Assembly: GCA_963726315.1 (NCBI GenBank)
Contig: CAVSBZ010000005.1
Span: 682,001 to 746,000 of the forward strand
From: FEB-25 sp963726315
GTDB lineage: Bacteria > Chloroflexota > Anaerolineae > Anaerolineales > UBA4823
Reading direction: 5' to 3'
DNA length: 64,000 nt
How positions within the stretch are numbered: the stretch's first letter is position 1; each line of letters opens with the position of its first letter. The translations under genes and the position numbers were made by a program. Shown piece after piece: positions 30,977-39,326 of the stretch. The notes below the pieces were generated by a model. It searched no databases, was not told where the DNA came from, and saw nothing but the letters and a program-made list of their open reading frames with translations.

Positions 30977-32629
30977 ATGACCAAGATTTTCGATATTTTC
31001 AACCGTAAGACCACTCCTCAGAGCGTGCCGCTCCTGGGTGCCGGGCAGGTCGCCAATAACGCCGGCGGGTTCGCCTGGGCGCTGGACGACTGGGGTCGCC
31101 TTGACCGCTTCCTGGTGCTGGGTAGCGAAGGGGGCACCTATTACGTCTCCGAACGCAACCTGACCATCGATAACGTTGAGGCCGTCTCCCGCTGCATCCA
31201 GAGCGACGGTCTGCGCACCGTGCAGCGAATTGTCGAAATTTCCGAAGCCGGCCGCGCTCCCAAGAACGACCCGGCTCTGTTCGCCCTGGCACTGGCAGCT
31301 TCCTACGGTGATCCTGCTACTCGTAAGGCTGCCCTGCACGAGCTGCCCCGCGTCGCCCGCACCGGTACCCATCTGTTCCACTTCATGCAGTATGTGGACG
31401 GGATGCGCGGTTGGGGTCGTGGGCTGCGTGCTGGTGTGGCTGCCTGGTACGCCGATAAGCCCGCTGGAGACCTGGTCTACCAGTCTATCAAGTACCGCCA
31501 GCGTGACGGCTGGACCCACCGTGATGCCCTGCGCCTGGCTCACCCTGTGGCTCACACCCAGGTGGAGAACGACGTTTACCACTGGATCACCCAGGGTTGG
31601 CCTGAAATCGGTCCGGAGCCTCACCCCGATCCGGTTCTGCGCCAGATCTGGGCTTTCGAGAAGCTGCAGAAGGCCGGCACCGAAGCTGAGGTTATCCAGC
31701 TCCTGGCAGACTATGCTCTGCCTTGGGAAACAGTTCCTTCCCAGTGGCTGGCGTCTGCCCAGGTATGGGAAGCTCTGCTGCCTTACCTGCCTCTCACTGC
31801 CACCCTGCGCAACCTGGGTCGCCTCACCGCCAACGGTGTTCTGACCCACCGCTCCTCTGGTACTAAGCAGGTCGCTGAACGCCTGACCTCCGCCAATGCC
31901 CTCAAGTCTGCCCGCGTGCATCCGCTTTCCATCCTGGTTGCCCTGAAGACTTACGAACAGGGTCATGGTGACAAGGGCTCCCTCGCCTGGGAGCCTGTGT
32001 GCCAGGTGGTTGACGCTTTGGACGAAGCTTTCTATCTCTCCTTTGGCACGGTAGAGCCGATGGGGAAGCGGGTTATGCTGGCGCTGGACGTGTCTGGTTC
32101 CATGGTAGGCTCCCGCATCGCCGGGATGCACCTGACCGCACGTGAAGGTGCCGCTGCCATGGCACTGGTTACCGCCAACGTCGAGCCTGATTACGTGGTG
32201 ACTGTCTTCTCCAGCGCTGGGACGAACTTCAAGTCCTCCGGGGCTAAGCACTACGGGTCTGTCGACGGGCTGTCCACCTTCGCCATCTCTCCTCGCCAGC
32301 GCCTGGACGATGTGATCCGTAAGACCTCCAATCTATCCTTCGGCGGCACCGACTGCGCGCTGCCTATGCTGTACGCCATGCAGACCGGCATGCAGATCGA
32401 TGTGTTCTGCATCTACACCGACTCTGAAACCTGGGCTGGTGCCGTCCACCCTTCCGAGGCGCTGAAGCAATACCGCCAGAAGACTGGCATTCCTGCCAGG
32501 CTGGTGGTGGTTGGGATGACCTCCAACGGCTTCACCATTGTCGATCCTCAGGATCCCGGCATGATGGACGTCGTTGGGTTCGACCCTGCCGCCCCTCAAG
32601 CCATCAAGGAATTTGCCAATCTAACCTAA
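30977..32629 (+). CDS. rsr: TROVE-domain Ro60 ortholog (Rsr)
   Basis: A 550-residue, full-length Ro60-type protein. Residues 1-350 form the TROVE module of HEAT-like helical repeats (PLLGAGQVANNAGGFAWALDDW; LERFL-type LVLGSEGGTYY at the start are typical), which makes the ring that binds Y RNAs outside and misfolded RNA 3' ends in the hole. The von Willebrand A-like domain (about 365-540) has an intact MIDAS, D-V-S-G-S-M. Known bacterial Rsr works with Y RNA and PNPase or RNase II in rRNA and structured-RNA processing. AAAGGAGGTATAACTC precedes the ATG. It directly follows the Y RNA array and is closed by a terminator; no rtcB or rtcA gene is near. Confidence 0.93.
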   Translation: MTKIFDIFNRKTTPQSVPLLGAGQVANNAGGFAWALDDWGRLDRFLVLGSEGGTYYVSERNLTIDNVEAVSRCIQSDGLRTVQRIVEISEAGRAPKNDPALFALALAASYGDPATRKAALHELPRVARTGTHLFHFMQYVDGMRGWGRGLRAGVAAWYADKPAGDLVYQSIKYRQRDGWTHRDALRLAHPVAHTQVENDVYHWITQGWPEIGPEPHPDPVLRQIWAFEKLQKAGTEAEVIQLLADYALPWETVPSQWLASAQVWEALLPYLPLTATLRNLGRLTANGVLTHRSSGTKQVAERLTSANALKSARVHPLSILVALKTYEQGHGDKGSLAWEPVCQVVDALDEAFYLSFGTVEPMGKRVMLALDVSGSMVGSRIAGMHLTAREGAAAMALVTANVEPDYVVTVFSSAGTNFKSSGAKHYGSVDGLSTFAISPRQRLDDVIRKTSNLSFGGTDCALPMLYAMQTGMQIDVFCIYTDSETWAGAVHPSEALKQYRQKTGIPARLVVVGMTSNGFTIVDPQDPGMMDVVGFDPAAPQAIKEFANLT

Positions 32630-32633
32630 CCCC

Positions 32634-32664
32634 AAAGCCCTCGAGCCTCCGCCCGGGGGCTTTT
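32634..32664 (+). terminator. Rho-independent terminator of the Ro60 gene
   Basis: AAAGCCC (32634-32640) pairs with GGGCTTT (32657-32663) five bp after the stop codon, followed by one more T. Confidence 0.75.
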
Positions 32665-32748
32665 GTAGCTATGTGAGTATCAATATGAATTTATAATAAT
32701 ACTCAAAATAGCATAGCAATCTACTAATCTATAAGCCAAGGTCATTTA

Positions 32749-33342
32749 GTGCAAAACGATGTGACAATTGACGACCATCCCTATCATCGGAATTCTATTC
32801 GCCTGAAAGGGTATGATTATTCTCTCCCGGGGGCATATTTCATCACGATCTTGACCAATAAACGAATGGAATTATTTGGTCAAATTATCAATGGAACGAT
32901 GAAACTAAATGAATTTGGAGAAATTGCCAAAGCTGAATGGTTCCATTCAGCAACAATAAGACCAACTATACGTCTATATCCAGATGAAGTGGTGATTATG
33001 CCTGATCATATTCATGGGATTATTCGGATTCGCGAATCGAATTCTGATCGTAAGGGCGCACCTGTCCGGTTAATGACCGGAGCGTCGCTGCGCCCTTACG
33101 ACGATCATACTGGACAGTTTAAACCTGGTGTTACAACCGGATCTCTAGGTGCAATTGTTCGCGCCTATTAGGCTGCAGTAACATATCGCATCAACTCTAA
33201 CCGTAAAACTCCTGGTATGCTTGTCTGGCACCGCAACTACTACGACCATATCATCCGCAGCGAAGATGAATTCCGCAGAATTTGGGACTATATTGACACG
33301 AACCCCCAAAACTGGGGGCATGACCATCTTTATTCATTCTAG
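32749..33342 (+). pseudogene. REP-associated Y1 transposase (RAYT), interrupted by a stop codon
   Basis: From GTG 32749 the frame runs to TAG 33169-33171, then the same frame continues to 33342. The HUH motif is I-M-P-D-H-I-H-G-I (33000 region), preceded by RLKGYDYSLPGAYFITI and followed, after the stop, by WHRNYYDHIIRSEDEFRRIWDYI, which holds the catalytic Tyr pair of the Y1 family. The stop replaces a Lys seen in the intact copy at 49350. A GTAAGGGCG...CGCCCTTAC palindrome lies inside the frame at 33050-33099. Confidence 0.85.
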
Positions 33343-33578
33343 TGGTATTGCTTCACCCAGCGTTCCCATCGGCTAGAAGGTGGTCTTCAGGTAACAATTA
33401 ATCGAATCTGATCGGTTTATTTTTCGTCCCTGTCGCCTCTTTCGTGTTCCAAAATTCCCCATCTATTCTTCCTCCCCTAAAGATCGTATTATTTTTAGCT
33501 GATCGCTGATAGCTGATAGCTGGTTTGCTGGGGGGTTCTACGTTACAATTCAATATCCCTTGTCCCCCGAGCCTCTCC

Positions 33579-34337
33579 ATGACCAACCAACCTCCTCTCA
33601 TCCACCACGAATCCTTCACCATCCACCCCATCGAATGTGACTTCAACCAGGAATGGAAACCCGCTGCCATCATGCAGCACCTCACCGAAATCGCCGGCAC
33701 CCACGCAGCCATGCTCGGGGTCGGCTTTGACGTGATGCTCTCGAACAACCTGTACTGGATCCACTCGCGCATGAAAATCAAGTTCCTCTGCTTGCCCCGT
33801 GCTGGCGAAACCATCACCATCCGCACCTGGCCCAAAACCATCTACCGCAGGCTGTTATATATCCGCGACTTTGAGCTCCTGGATGGAGACGGTCAACAGC
33901 TGATAGTCGCTTCCTCCGCCTGGGTGATCATCAACGCCACCACCCGCCGCATGGCCCCTCCGAAATCGGTCATCTTGAACCTCCCGGAGGTCCACGACCC
34001 CGTCGGTCTCGACGAGCCGCTCGAAAAACTCGACCTGGCGCAGAACGGTGACGAGCGCCTTCGCTTGCGCGCCGGATACTCCGCCGTCGATCTCGTCGGG
34101 CACGTCAACAACAGCCGCTACGTGGAATGGATCTGCGACGCCTTCCCCATCGAGATGTTCAAGCAGCATAAGCTCGATTGGCTGCAGATCAACTACGAAC
34201 ACGAGGTCCTTCCGGGTGAAGAAGTCGCCATCCTGGTCAACCCCGCCGGGCACGATTCAGGTCTGTGGGCAGTCGAAGGTCGCAACATCACTGGTGGCAC
34301 CCGCGCCTTCGAAGCCGCCCTTCGCTGGCAGGATTGA
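33579..34337 (+). CDS. Acyl-ACP thioesterase
   Basis: The product has 252 residues in two hot-dog domains, as in FatA/FatB-like bacterial acyl-ACP thioesterases (PF01643). The N-terminal domain contains HLTEIAGTHAAMLGVGFDVM and WIHSRMKIKF, and the second contains VDLVGHVNNSRYVEWICDAFP, with the N-x-H-x-N-N-x-x-Y/W catalytic-type motif. It would release free fatty acids from acyl carrier protein. The ATG at 33579 fits the usual family start. No ribosome site is evident, and repeats occupy the upstream gap (TTCGTGTTCCAAAATTCC near 33450). Confidence 0.87.
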   Translation: MTNQPPLIHHESFTIHPIECDFNQEWKPAAIMQHLTEIAGTHAAMLGVGFDVMLSNNLYWIHSRMKIKFLCLPRAGETITIRTWPKTIYRRLLYIRDFELLDGDGQQLIVASSAWVIINATTRRMAPPKSVILNLPEVHDPVGLDEPLEKLDLAQNGDERLRLRAGYSAVDLVGHVNNSRYVEWICDAFPIEMFKQHKLDWLQINYEHEVLPGEEVAILVNPAGHDSGLWAVEGRNITGGTRAFEAALRWQD

Positions 34338-34358
34338 ACCGCAGGAGTTGATTAATCT

Positions 34359-34762
34359 GTCATTGCGATAGTCTGGGTTTTTAGGCTCGAAGCAATCCTT
34401 TCCTTACATCATGTTTGAATTTTGAATCCGTTAATCAATACACTGCAATCATAATCATAAATCCCTGTCAGATAGGTGAATGATAACCCGCTCATGGGTG
34501 GTAAATATCCACCCGACTATGGGTGGTAAAGACCGTGCGACTAATTACACTAAACACCTAATATCTAATACCTGATGCCTGATACCTGATAACTCCCCTC
34601 TACCCTACGCTTTCCTTAAATCTTCTTAAACCTCTTGTGGATCAGAACATATGTGCTATAATAAGGGTGTAACTACTCACCCATGTTGTCATTGCGATAA
34701 GGACGCTCTCAGAATCCGCAAATCCTTGCACACTCCGAAGTCCTTAGAAGCAATCTGCTCTG
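34359..34762. repeat. Two TCATTGCGA...GAAGCAATC repeats and short direct repeats
   Basis: Copies at 34359-34405 and 34687-34762 share GTCATTGCGATA at the left and GAAGCAATC at the right. Between them, ATGGGTGGTAAA occurs twice (about 34493 and 34523) and a CCTGATACCTGATA-type stutter near 34570. No gene is visible from 34338 to 35165. Confidence 0.65.
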
Positions 34763-34920
34763 CGTTTTATTCATAATCACGAGTGGTTTTTGCTCTTGGT
34801 GAGTAGTCACATTAGGGTGCGTTCAGATAGGAAAAGTATTTAAAAATGAACGCACCCGTACATCGGGCGGTTTTCCCCGATGGAGAACGTCATCATTAAT
34901 TCATTCAGATAATGACGTCC

Positions 34921-35021
34921 GTATACCGGTCAGTATTCTCCTGTATCGGTCAGTGCTCATCTGTACCGGTGGATCTGGACCGGTATGGTCTTTACCGATA
35001 TGATTTAGACCGGTAGGAGTG
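34921..35021. other. Iteron-like cluster of (A)CCGGT repeats
   Basis: CCGGT or a one-base variant recurs ending at 34930, 34950, 34970, 34984, 34998 and 35014. The first three lie exactly 20 bp apart within TAyCGGTCAGTnnTCnnCTG units; the rest are spaced 14-16 bp and alternate orientation. The cluster lies 145 bp before a gene for an HTH protein that heads a replication-like module, so it resembles a plasmid or phage origin or a multi-site operator. Confidence 0.5.
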
Positions 35022-35165
35022 CATTTGCCCCCATCTCTTTTCTCCCCGAAAGGTCATTCGCCAGACCACAATTTGCCCTATGTCGCGAATGCCATAATTG
35101 ATTTGTTTGAATTCGTTTTTTATATTAACTAATCTCCTCAACCTCACTCACCCGACAAAATTCCT

Positions 35166-36006
35166 ATGGCTCGACCCCTGCTGCCTCCTTGTGGTGTCGT
35201 GATTCCCACCCGAATGATCTACAACTCCCAGCTGCCCCCCGCTGTGGTCCACACCTGGATCCAGCTACGCGGCTTGGCCTGGGATGGGACGGATACACCT
35301 CCCCTAAGCATGCAGGAACTTGCCGCCCTCACCGGCAGGAGTCAAGCGACGATTTACGGACACATGTCTCAGCTCAGATTTATAGCCGCATTATCATGGG
35401 TCTCCACTGGGCAGGGAAAGATCATTGTCTCGTTCGCTGGAAAACCATCGGATATATTTAAAGATTACCATTATAACCAGCCCTCTCCGGGTTCCCCAAT
35501 TCCAGATTCCAAGAATTTGGAATCGCCCCATCCTCCCTCTTCTCCTCCAATTCCAGATTTAGATTCTGGTTTGATTCCTTCAAGAGAGTCTTCGGGGATT
35601 GATTTCAGAATTTGTTATACAGGATGTTAGTAGACTTGGTGATGGAGAGGAGGCGGAAATTTTCCAAAAATCTGGAATTGATTCCAGAAATCTGGATTTT
35701 GATGATCCCGTTTCCGCCTACCGTACGCTCTTCCACCTCACCCCTAATGCCTCCCAACGCCGCCTCCTCGCTTCCCGCATCACCGACCTCGCCCTGTGGC
35801 ATGCCACCCTCGAACACTGGATTTCTCACGACTGGAACCCCAGGAATCTCGCCGGGATGCTCGATCTCTATTCCCGTGGCGGACCAGAAGGCTGTCGCTA
35901 CTGTCCTGCGCCGGGTTCCCCCCGTAAAGTGTCCGAAACTCCCCTCAAGCACACTCTGGCAGCCATTGACGCCCTGCAAAGCAAGCAGGATCCGCCTCAC
36001 CCATGA
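35166..36006 (+). pseudogene. HTH replication-module protein, frameshifted
   Basis: The first frame (35166-35630) encodes an N-terminal winged-helix: ARPLLPPCGVVIPTRMIYNSQLPPAVVHTWIQLRGLAW and SMQELAALTGRSQATIYGHMSQL, like the N-domain of phage and plasmid replication-initiation proteins. A Ser/Pro/Asp-rich linker follows. The second frame (35599-36006) has no start site but continues convincingly: YRTLFHLTPNASQRRLLASRITDLALWHATLEHW through GWNPRN-like HDWNPRNLAGMLDLY and CRYC. Together they look like one protein broken near 35595. A sequencing indel is an alternative. Confidence 0.55.
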
Positions 36007-36126
36007 TTTGTGCTCTCTGGCGTCCTGCCTCCATCCCAATATCACCCCGTCCATCCCTGCTCACTGCCGCCAAGGGCAGTCCAGGTAAGCGGAATAAAAC
36101 CTCCCAGCCTACATCATGCCGCTCCT

Positions 36127-36417
36127 ATGCCCGCTACCGATACCCTCTCGATCCTCAAACGCATCGCCATCGCTTATCCTGATAATCGCCTGGACGAATT
36201 TACCCTTCGAGTGTACCAGGAGGAGCTCGCAGACGTCCCTGCTCCGCTCCTCGATCAGGCAGTCAGGCGACATATCCAGAGCTCGCCCTGGTTCCCGCAT
36301 GTATCCGATCTCCGCAAGCTTGCCCAGCAGATAGCCGGTACCATCGATTTTGCCTCCATTTCAGCTCCTGGGGTTGATTTGCTCGCCCTGGAAGCCCACG
36401 CGCTTGAAAACGCCTGA
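36127..36417 (+). CDS. Helicase-loader-like (G39P-type) small protein
   Basis: A 96-residue protein. ILKRIAIAYPDNRLDEFTLRVYQEELADVPAPLLDQAVRRHI followed by SSPWFPHVSDLRKLA has the helical spacing of phage replicative-helicase loaders of the G39P family, which read A-Y-P-x(n)-W/Y-x-x-x-L-x-D and F-P-x-I-x-D-I/L at these points. It follows the HTH replication protein as expected for an initiator plus loader pair. The ATG at 36127 is chosen by homology. Assignment is by pattern only. Confidence 0.5.
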   Translation: MPATDTLSILKRIAIAYPDNRLDEFTLRVYQEELADVPAPLLDQAVRRHIQSSPWFPHVSDLRKLAQQIAGTIDFASISAPGVDLLALEAHALENA

Positions 36418-36619
36418 CTTTAAGTTTGGTGAATATGACCCCGCTGTCTGGGATCGGCTTGCCTGCCAGTTCGAGCGCCGCGGGCGCATCTGCCGGGCGG
36501 AGGAGCTGCGCCTCAAAGCCCTGCACATCCAGGAAAGCGAAGCCGCCCGTCTTCGTGGTGAGCAGTACCCATCCCCTGAAGTCCACTCCCGCTATGCCGA
36601 GTGGGTCAACCCCAAATGA
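36404..36619 (+). CDS. Small basic helical protein of the replication-like module
   Basis: From a TTG at 36404, overlapping the end of the previous gene by 14 bp, this gives 71 residues: LKTPDFKFGEYDPAVWDRLACQFERRGRICRAEELRLKALHI..., mostly helix. GGAA lies about 10 nt upstream of the TTG. I recognise no family. Translational overlap and matching strand suggest it belongs with the upstream pair. Confidence 0.4.
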   Translation: MKTPDFKFGEYDPAVWDRLACQFERRGRICRAEELRLKALHIQESEAARLRGEQYPSPEVHSRYAEWVNPK

Positions 36620-36963
36620 GAGCCATGCCCTGCTTAAATTCACCTGCAATCGCCTATCATTCTGCTCGCTGTGTCAAATATCGCTTTTCTCCCACCAGGA
36701 TTCCTCGTCCGGCACCTGCCCGGCGGTGTGTTGCAACCCGCTCTGCATCACGGCAGCCTTCCCCCAGGCTCCACCGCCCCACCGGGTCTCGCCGCTTTTC
36801 CCGGGAGCGCAGCGAGTATTGTGACTGTGGCATCCTGGCAGTCACGGTGATCGAGCTGCAGGTTGGCTCCGACCCGCAATACACCATTCGCCTGCCTCTC
36901 TGCCCCGCCTGCTTGCAACTTGAAGAAGAAATGGAACAAGAATTGCATCCTACACATAGGTAA
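36601..36963 (+). CDS. Possible small zinc-ribbon protein
   Basis: Only the last 50 residues look like protein: YCDCGILAVTVIELQVGSDPQYTIRLPLCPACLQLEEEMEQE, with C-x-C and C-x-x-C pairs separated by a strand-rich stretch, as in small zinc ribbons. The first 65 residues are rich in Arg, Ser and Pro and may not be translated; the true start could be near 36775. Last gene of the replication-like group. Confidence 0.35.
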   Translation: MGQPQMRAMPCLNSPAIAYHSARCVKYRFSPTRIPRPAPARRCVATRSASRQPSPRLHRPTGSRRFSRERSEYCDCGILAVTVIELQVGSDPQYTIRLPLCPACLQLEEEMEQELHPTHR

Positions 36964-37092
36964 TTAGTACTTAGTGATTGGTCATCAGGCAAGATTACTC
37001 TATCTGTGGGTGATCCCTATACACCTCACTTGCTCTTTACCGGATATCGAGCGATTTTCTCGATATAATCATATGTTATTTATTATTATTAG

Positions 37093-37172
37093 CCTAATTG
37101 CCTAATTGCCTAATTGCCTAATTGCCTAATTGCCTAATTGCCTGATTGACTAATTACCTAATTACCCAATTA
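37093..37172. repeat. 8-bp minisatellite, about 10 units
   Basis: CCTAATTG is repeated six times perfectly from 37093, then drifts (CCTGATTG, ACTAATTA, CCTAATTA, CCCAATTA). It lies just upstream of the ribosome site of the zinc-ribbon gene and could vary in length by slippage. Confidence 0.9.
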
Positions 37173-37203
37173 CCTTATTCCCTGTTAAATTTAGGAGGTC
37201 CCC

Positions 37204-37452
37204 ATGCCCGAGCAAGCCATAAAAATTTCCTGCCCTCACTGCGGGAAGGTGCGCACCATCAACCCGAAGGTCTTCGGCGTATCCAAGGGACCACCCAGCC
37301 CAGCCCTTGATAAAGCCTACCAGCAAAAAAGGGACGCCATGGTCGGTTCGGGGAGCAAATCTGCCAGCTGGGTCAACCTCAAATGCCCAAACTGCGGCAA
37401 ACCTTACCAATACAACCCCAAAACCTATAAGGCGCGCCTCAAACCCTCCTGA
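37204..37452 (+). CDS. Small zinc-ribbon protein
   Basis: An 82-residue protein with two C-P-x-C-G-K knuckles, CPHCGKVR at residues 10-17 and CPNCGKPY near 61-68, forming one zinc ribbon or two half sites around a Lys/Ser-rich middle. TTAGGAGGTCCCC precedes the ATG, a strong ribosome site. Function unknown; such proteins often bind nucleic acid or act as chaperone adaptors. The upstream minisatellite could tune its promoter. Confidence 0.75.
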   Translation: MPEQAIKISCPHCGKVRTINPKVFGVSKGPPSPALDKAYQQKRDAMVGSGSKSASWVNLKCPNCGKPYQYNPKTYKARLKPS

Positions 37453-37510
37453 TCCGCCCGCCTGCACCTCCGCAGACCATCTCATCACCGCTTCCGCCCG
37501 GCTGATTGAT

Positions 37511-37541
37511 AAAAAAAACCCGCCGGAGCGGGTTTGTGTTT
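37511..37541. terminator. Bidirectional terminator
   Basis: Eight A, stem CCCGC-CGGA-GCGGG, then TTTGTGTTT. It serves the zinc-ribbon gene on the plus strand and, better (eight T in that direction), the Flp pilin gene on the minus strand. Confidence 0.8.
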
Positions 37542-37561
37542 GGTTCAATAATTGGATTAGT

Positions 37562-37717
37562 TCAATGTAACGGGAATGCTCTAACGATATTGCTGTACAT
37601 ATTGGATACTGACGTTCCCATCACCACAATCATAACGACGACCACGATCGCAAGTAATACGATCAATAATGCATACTCGACCATCCCCTGCCCGCGCTCT
37701 TTATTATGAAAAAGCAT
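37562..37717 (-). CDS. Flp/Fap-type type IVb pilin
   Basis: The short frame encodes 51 residues: MLFHNKERGQGMVEYALLIV, then LLAIVVVVMIVVMG and a short polar tail. The G-x-G-x-x-E-Y-A-L-L segment is the prepilin cleavage and Glu+5/Tyr+6 pattern of Flp pilins, followed by the single long hydrophobic helix. AAGGAGGTGGGGCGCT precedes the ATG, an excellent ribosome site. Flp pilins build tight-adherence (Tad) fibres after prepilin-peptidase processing. No tad genes are in the window, so it is an orphan here. Confidence 0.85.
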   Translation of the reverse strand: MLFHNKERGQGMVEYALLIVLLAIVVVVMIVVMGTSVSNMYSNIVRAFPLH

Positions 37718-38064
37718 AGCGCCCCACCTCCTTTCCTACCGAGGGTCAGATCATATTGATCATGGTCTCATCCTCAACAACCATCGGGCAGCCAGTAAAT
37801 AAAAGGGGAGAGCAAGCTAAATAAAAAAGGATAATGACCCCTGGCGCGCACCCGTTTCGATGGAATAGCCATGATCAGGTCTATAGATTATGCTATTATT
37901 TTAGCGTAAAACCGGTGAAAAATCAACTATCTTTGCCACAACCTTGCAAAACCGTATAGTCGCGTTCACTTTGTTTTTTATCGATCCTGGAGATTAATTT
38001 CTCGGTTTTATCGTATCCTCTCCCTGGTTGCAGGGTTATCACACTCAAACATTGGAGGTGAACC

Positions 38065-38556
38065 ATGCTAGCTCGTGTCATCGGTGTACTTAAGTTGGAT
38101 TCTAAGACCTTCGAAGAGATCGAGCATAATACCAGCCTGACTCTCTATGCCGCCATCATCGTCGCCCTGGTTTCGCTGGTAAGCGGCGTGGGGACCGGCA
38201 TTTATCGGGCAATTTTCAGCGGAAGTGTGATTAATGGGTTTCTCGGGTCGATCTTTGCCACCTTCCTGGGTTGGCTCATCTGGTCAGCCCTCACCTGGTT
38301 TGTAGGGACCAGGTTCTTCGGTGGTCAAGCTGACCTGCCGGAGATGATGCGGGTGATCGGGTTTGCTTATATCCCCCTGTTCCTTACCATCATCCCCTGC
38401 CTCGGTAGCATCGTTGGCGGTATTTGGGCGCTGATTGCCGGTTTCTTTGCCATCCGCCAGGGTTTAGACCTGGATAACACCAAGACCTTCCTCACCGTGG
38501 CGGTGGGGGCGTTTGGCTACTTTATCCTGAGCGTGCTGGTCAACATCATCTTCTAA
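38065..38556 (+). CDS. YIP1-family membrane protein
   Basis: A 163-residue protein with five predicted membrane helices and the Yip1 pattern: an N-terminal FEEIEHNTSLTLYAAIIVALVSLV start, WLIWSALTWFVGTRFFGGQADLPEMMRVIGFAYIPLFL in the middle, and a terminal VAVGAFGYFILSVLVNII helix. Bacterial YIP1 proteins are of unknown function. ATTGGAGGTGAACC precedes the ATG. Monocistronic. Confidence 0.82.
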   Translation: MLARVIGVLKLDSKTFEEIEHNTSLTLYAAIIVALVSLVSGVGTGIYRAIFSGSVINGFLGSIFATFLGWLIWSALTWFVGTRFFGGQADLPEMMRVIGFAYIPLFLTIIPCLGSIVGGIWALIAGFFAIRQGLDLDNTKTFLTVAVGAFGYFILSVLVNIIF

Positions 38557-38730
38557 AAATAACCTGCGAGAAATTGGCGTTTAGGTTCGTGGGGCTGGCG
38601 AAGTTTGCCAGCCCTGGCTTTGCGCTGTCAGCTCGTATACATAAAATTACAAGGTAATCGCCGCAGAAAACAATCCTTGTAAGGGCGCACCTGCCCGGTC
38701 TGTTCTTCTACCGGATGGGTACACTCTTAC

Positions 38731-39309
38731 TCACTTCACCCGGTAATACCCCCCGAAAGCGCAGGTTTGGCACAACACCATACCATCCACAATTGCTTCG
38801 CGTTCATTGATGATTTCCTCCCCACAACTGCTGCAAATTGCCCTTGCAATCTGGTGGCTCATGATCTGCGTCGGTGGTATCTTGAGCTCCACTGTCTGAA
38901 AGTTGAATAGCTCCTCGTCAGGCATGACCTCATACCCTTTAAGCTGGGCGAAATACCGGCGTGTCTCCGCCGGTGCAAAATCACGCGCTCGTTTGCGGAT
39001 CTCTGGTTTGGGTGCTAACCTGAGGCTGGTCGCTCCTTTTAGGTCGGTGAAGGTGGCAGCAATTTTGCCCAGGTCCTGGATCCTGAGTGTTCGGTGACCC
39101 ACCGACGCTCCGGTCACAGCCCGGATGCCATCCACGAAACATCCATCCGTTTCTACGATGATCAGTGCCGTTTTGGCGCTCACCGGTGCTTTCACTCCCA
39201 GCACCTTTAAACCCGCCAGCCCCATTCGCACTCCTAAAACCTGGCGCGGGCATAAATGGTCGTGTTCGGAGGCACTTTTATCGAGTAAGATGGATAAATC
39301 TAGCGACAT
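38731..39309 (-). CDS. FmdE-family protein with C-terminal zinc finger
   Basis: A 192-residue protein. The N-terminal FmdE domain has the H-x-x-x-C-P-R-Q-V-L-G-V-R-M pattern (EHDHLCPRQVLGVRMG) and a later ETDGCFVDGIRAVTGASVGHRTL with conserved Cys and His. The C-terminal 45 residues hold C-S-S-C-G and C-Q-T-C, a treble-clef zinc finger. The family is named for subunit E of formylmethanofuran dehydrogenase and commonly accompanies molybdopterin oxidoreductases, which fits the adjacent Mo-enzyme cluster. GAGGTTTGT precedes the ATG. It is the last gene of that cluster. Confidence 0.82.
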   Translation of the reverse strand: MSLDLSILLDKSASEHDHLCPRQVLGVRMGLAGLKVLGVKAPVSAKTALIIVETDGCFVDGIRAVTGASVGHRTLRIQDLGKIAATFTDLKGATSLRLAPKPEIRKRARDFAPAETRRYFAQLKGYEVMPDEELFNFQTVELKIPPTQIMSHQIARAICSSCGEEIINEREAIVDGMVLCQTCAFGGYYRVK

Positions 39310-39326
39310 ACAAACCTCAATCTGAC

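Noticed and set aside
30959..32251. 430-codon frame on the minus strand opposite Ro60
   Set aside because: Shadow of a GC-skewed gene; the plus strand encodes an unmistakable TROVE protein with MIDAS motif and ribosome site.
34921..35021. Possible CRISPR leader or repeats
   Set aside because: The repeated core is only 5-10 bp with irregular spacing; an iteron or operator reading fits better.
37093..37172. Possible CRISPR-like array
   Set aside because: Units are 8 bp with no spacers; it is a simple minisatellite.
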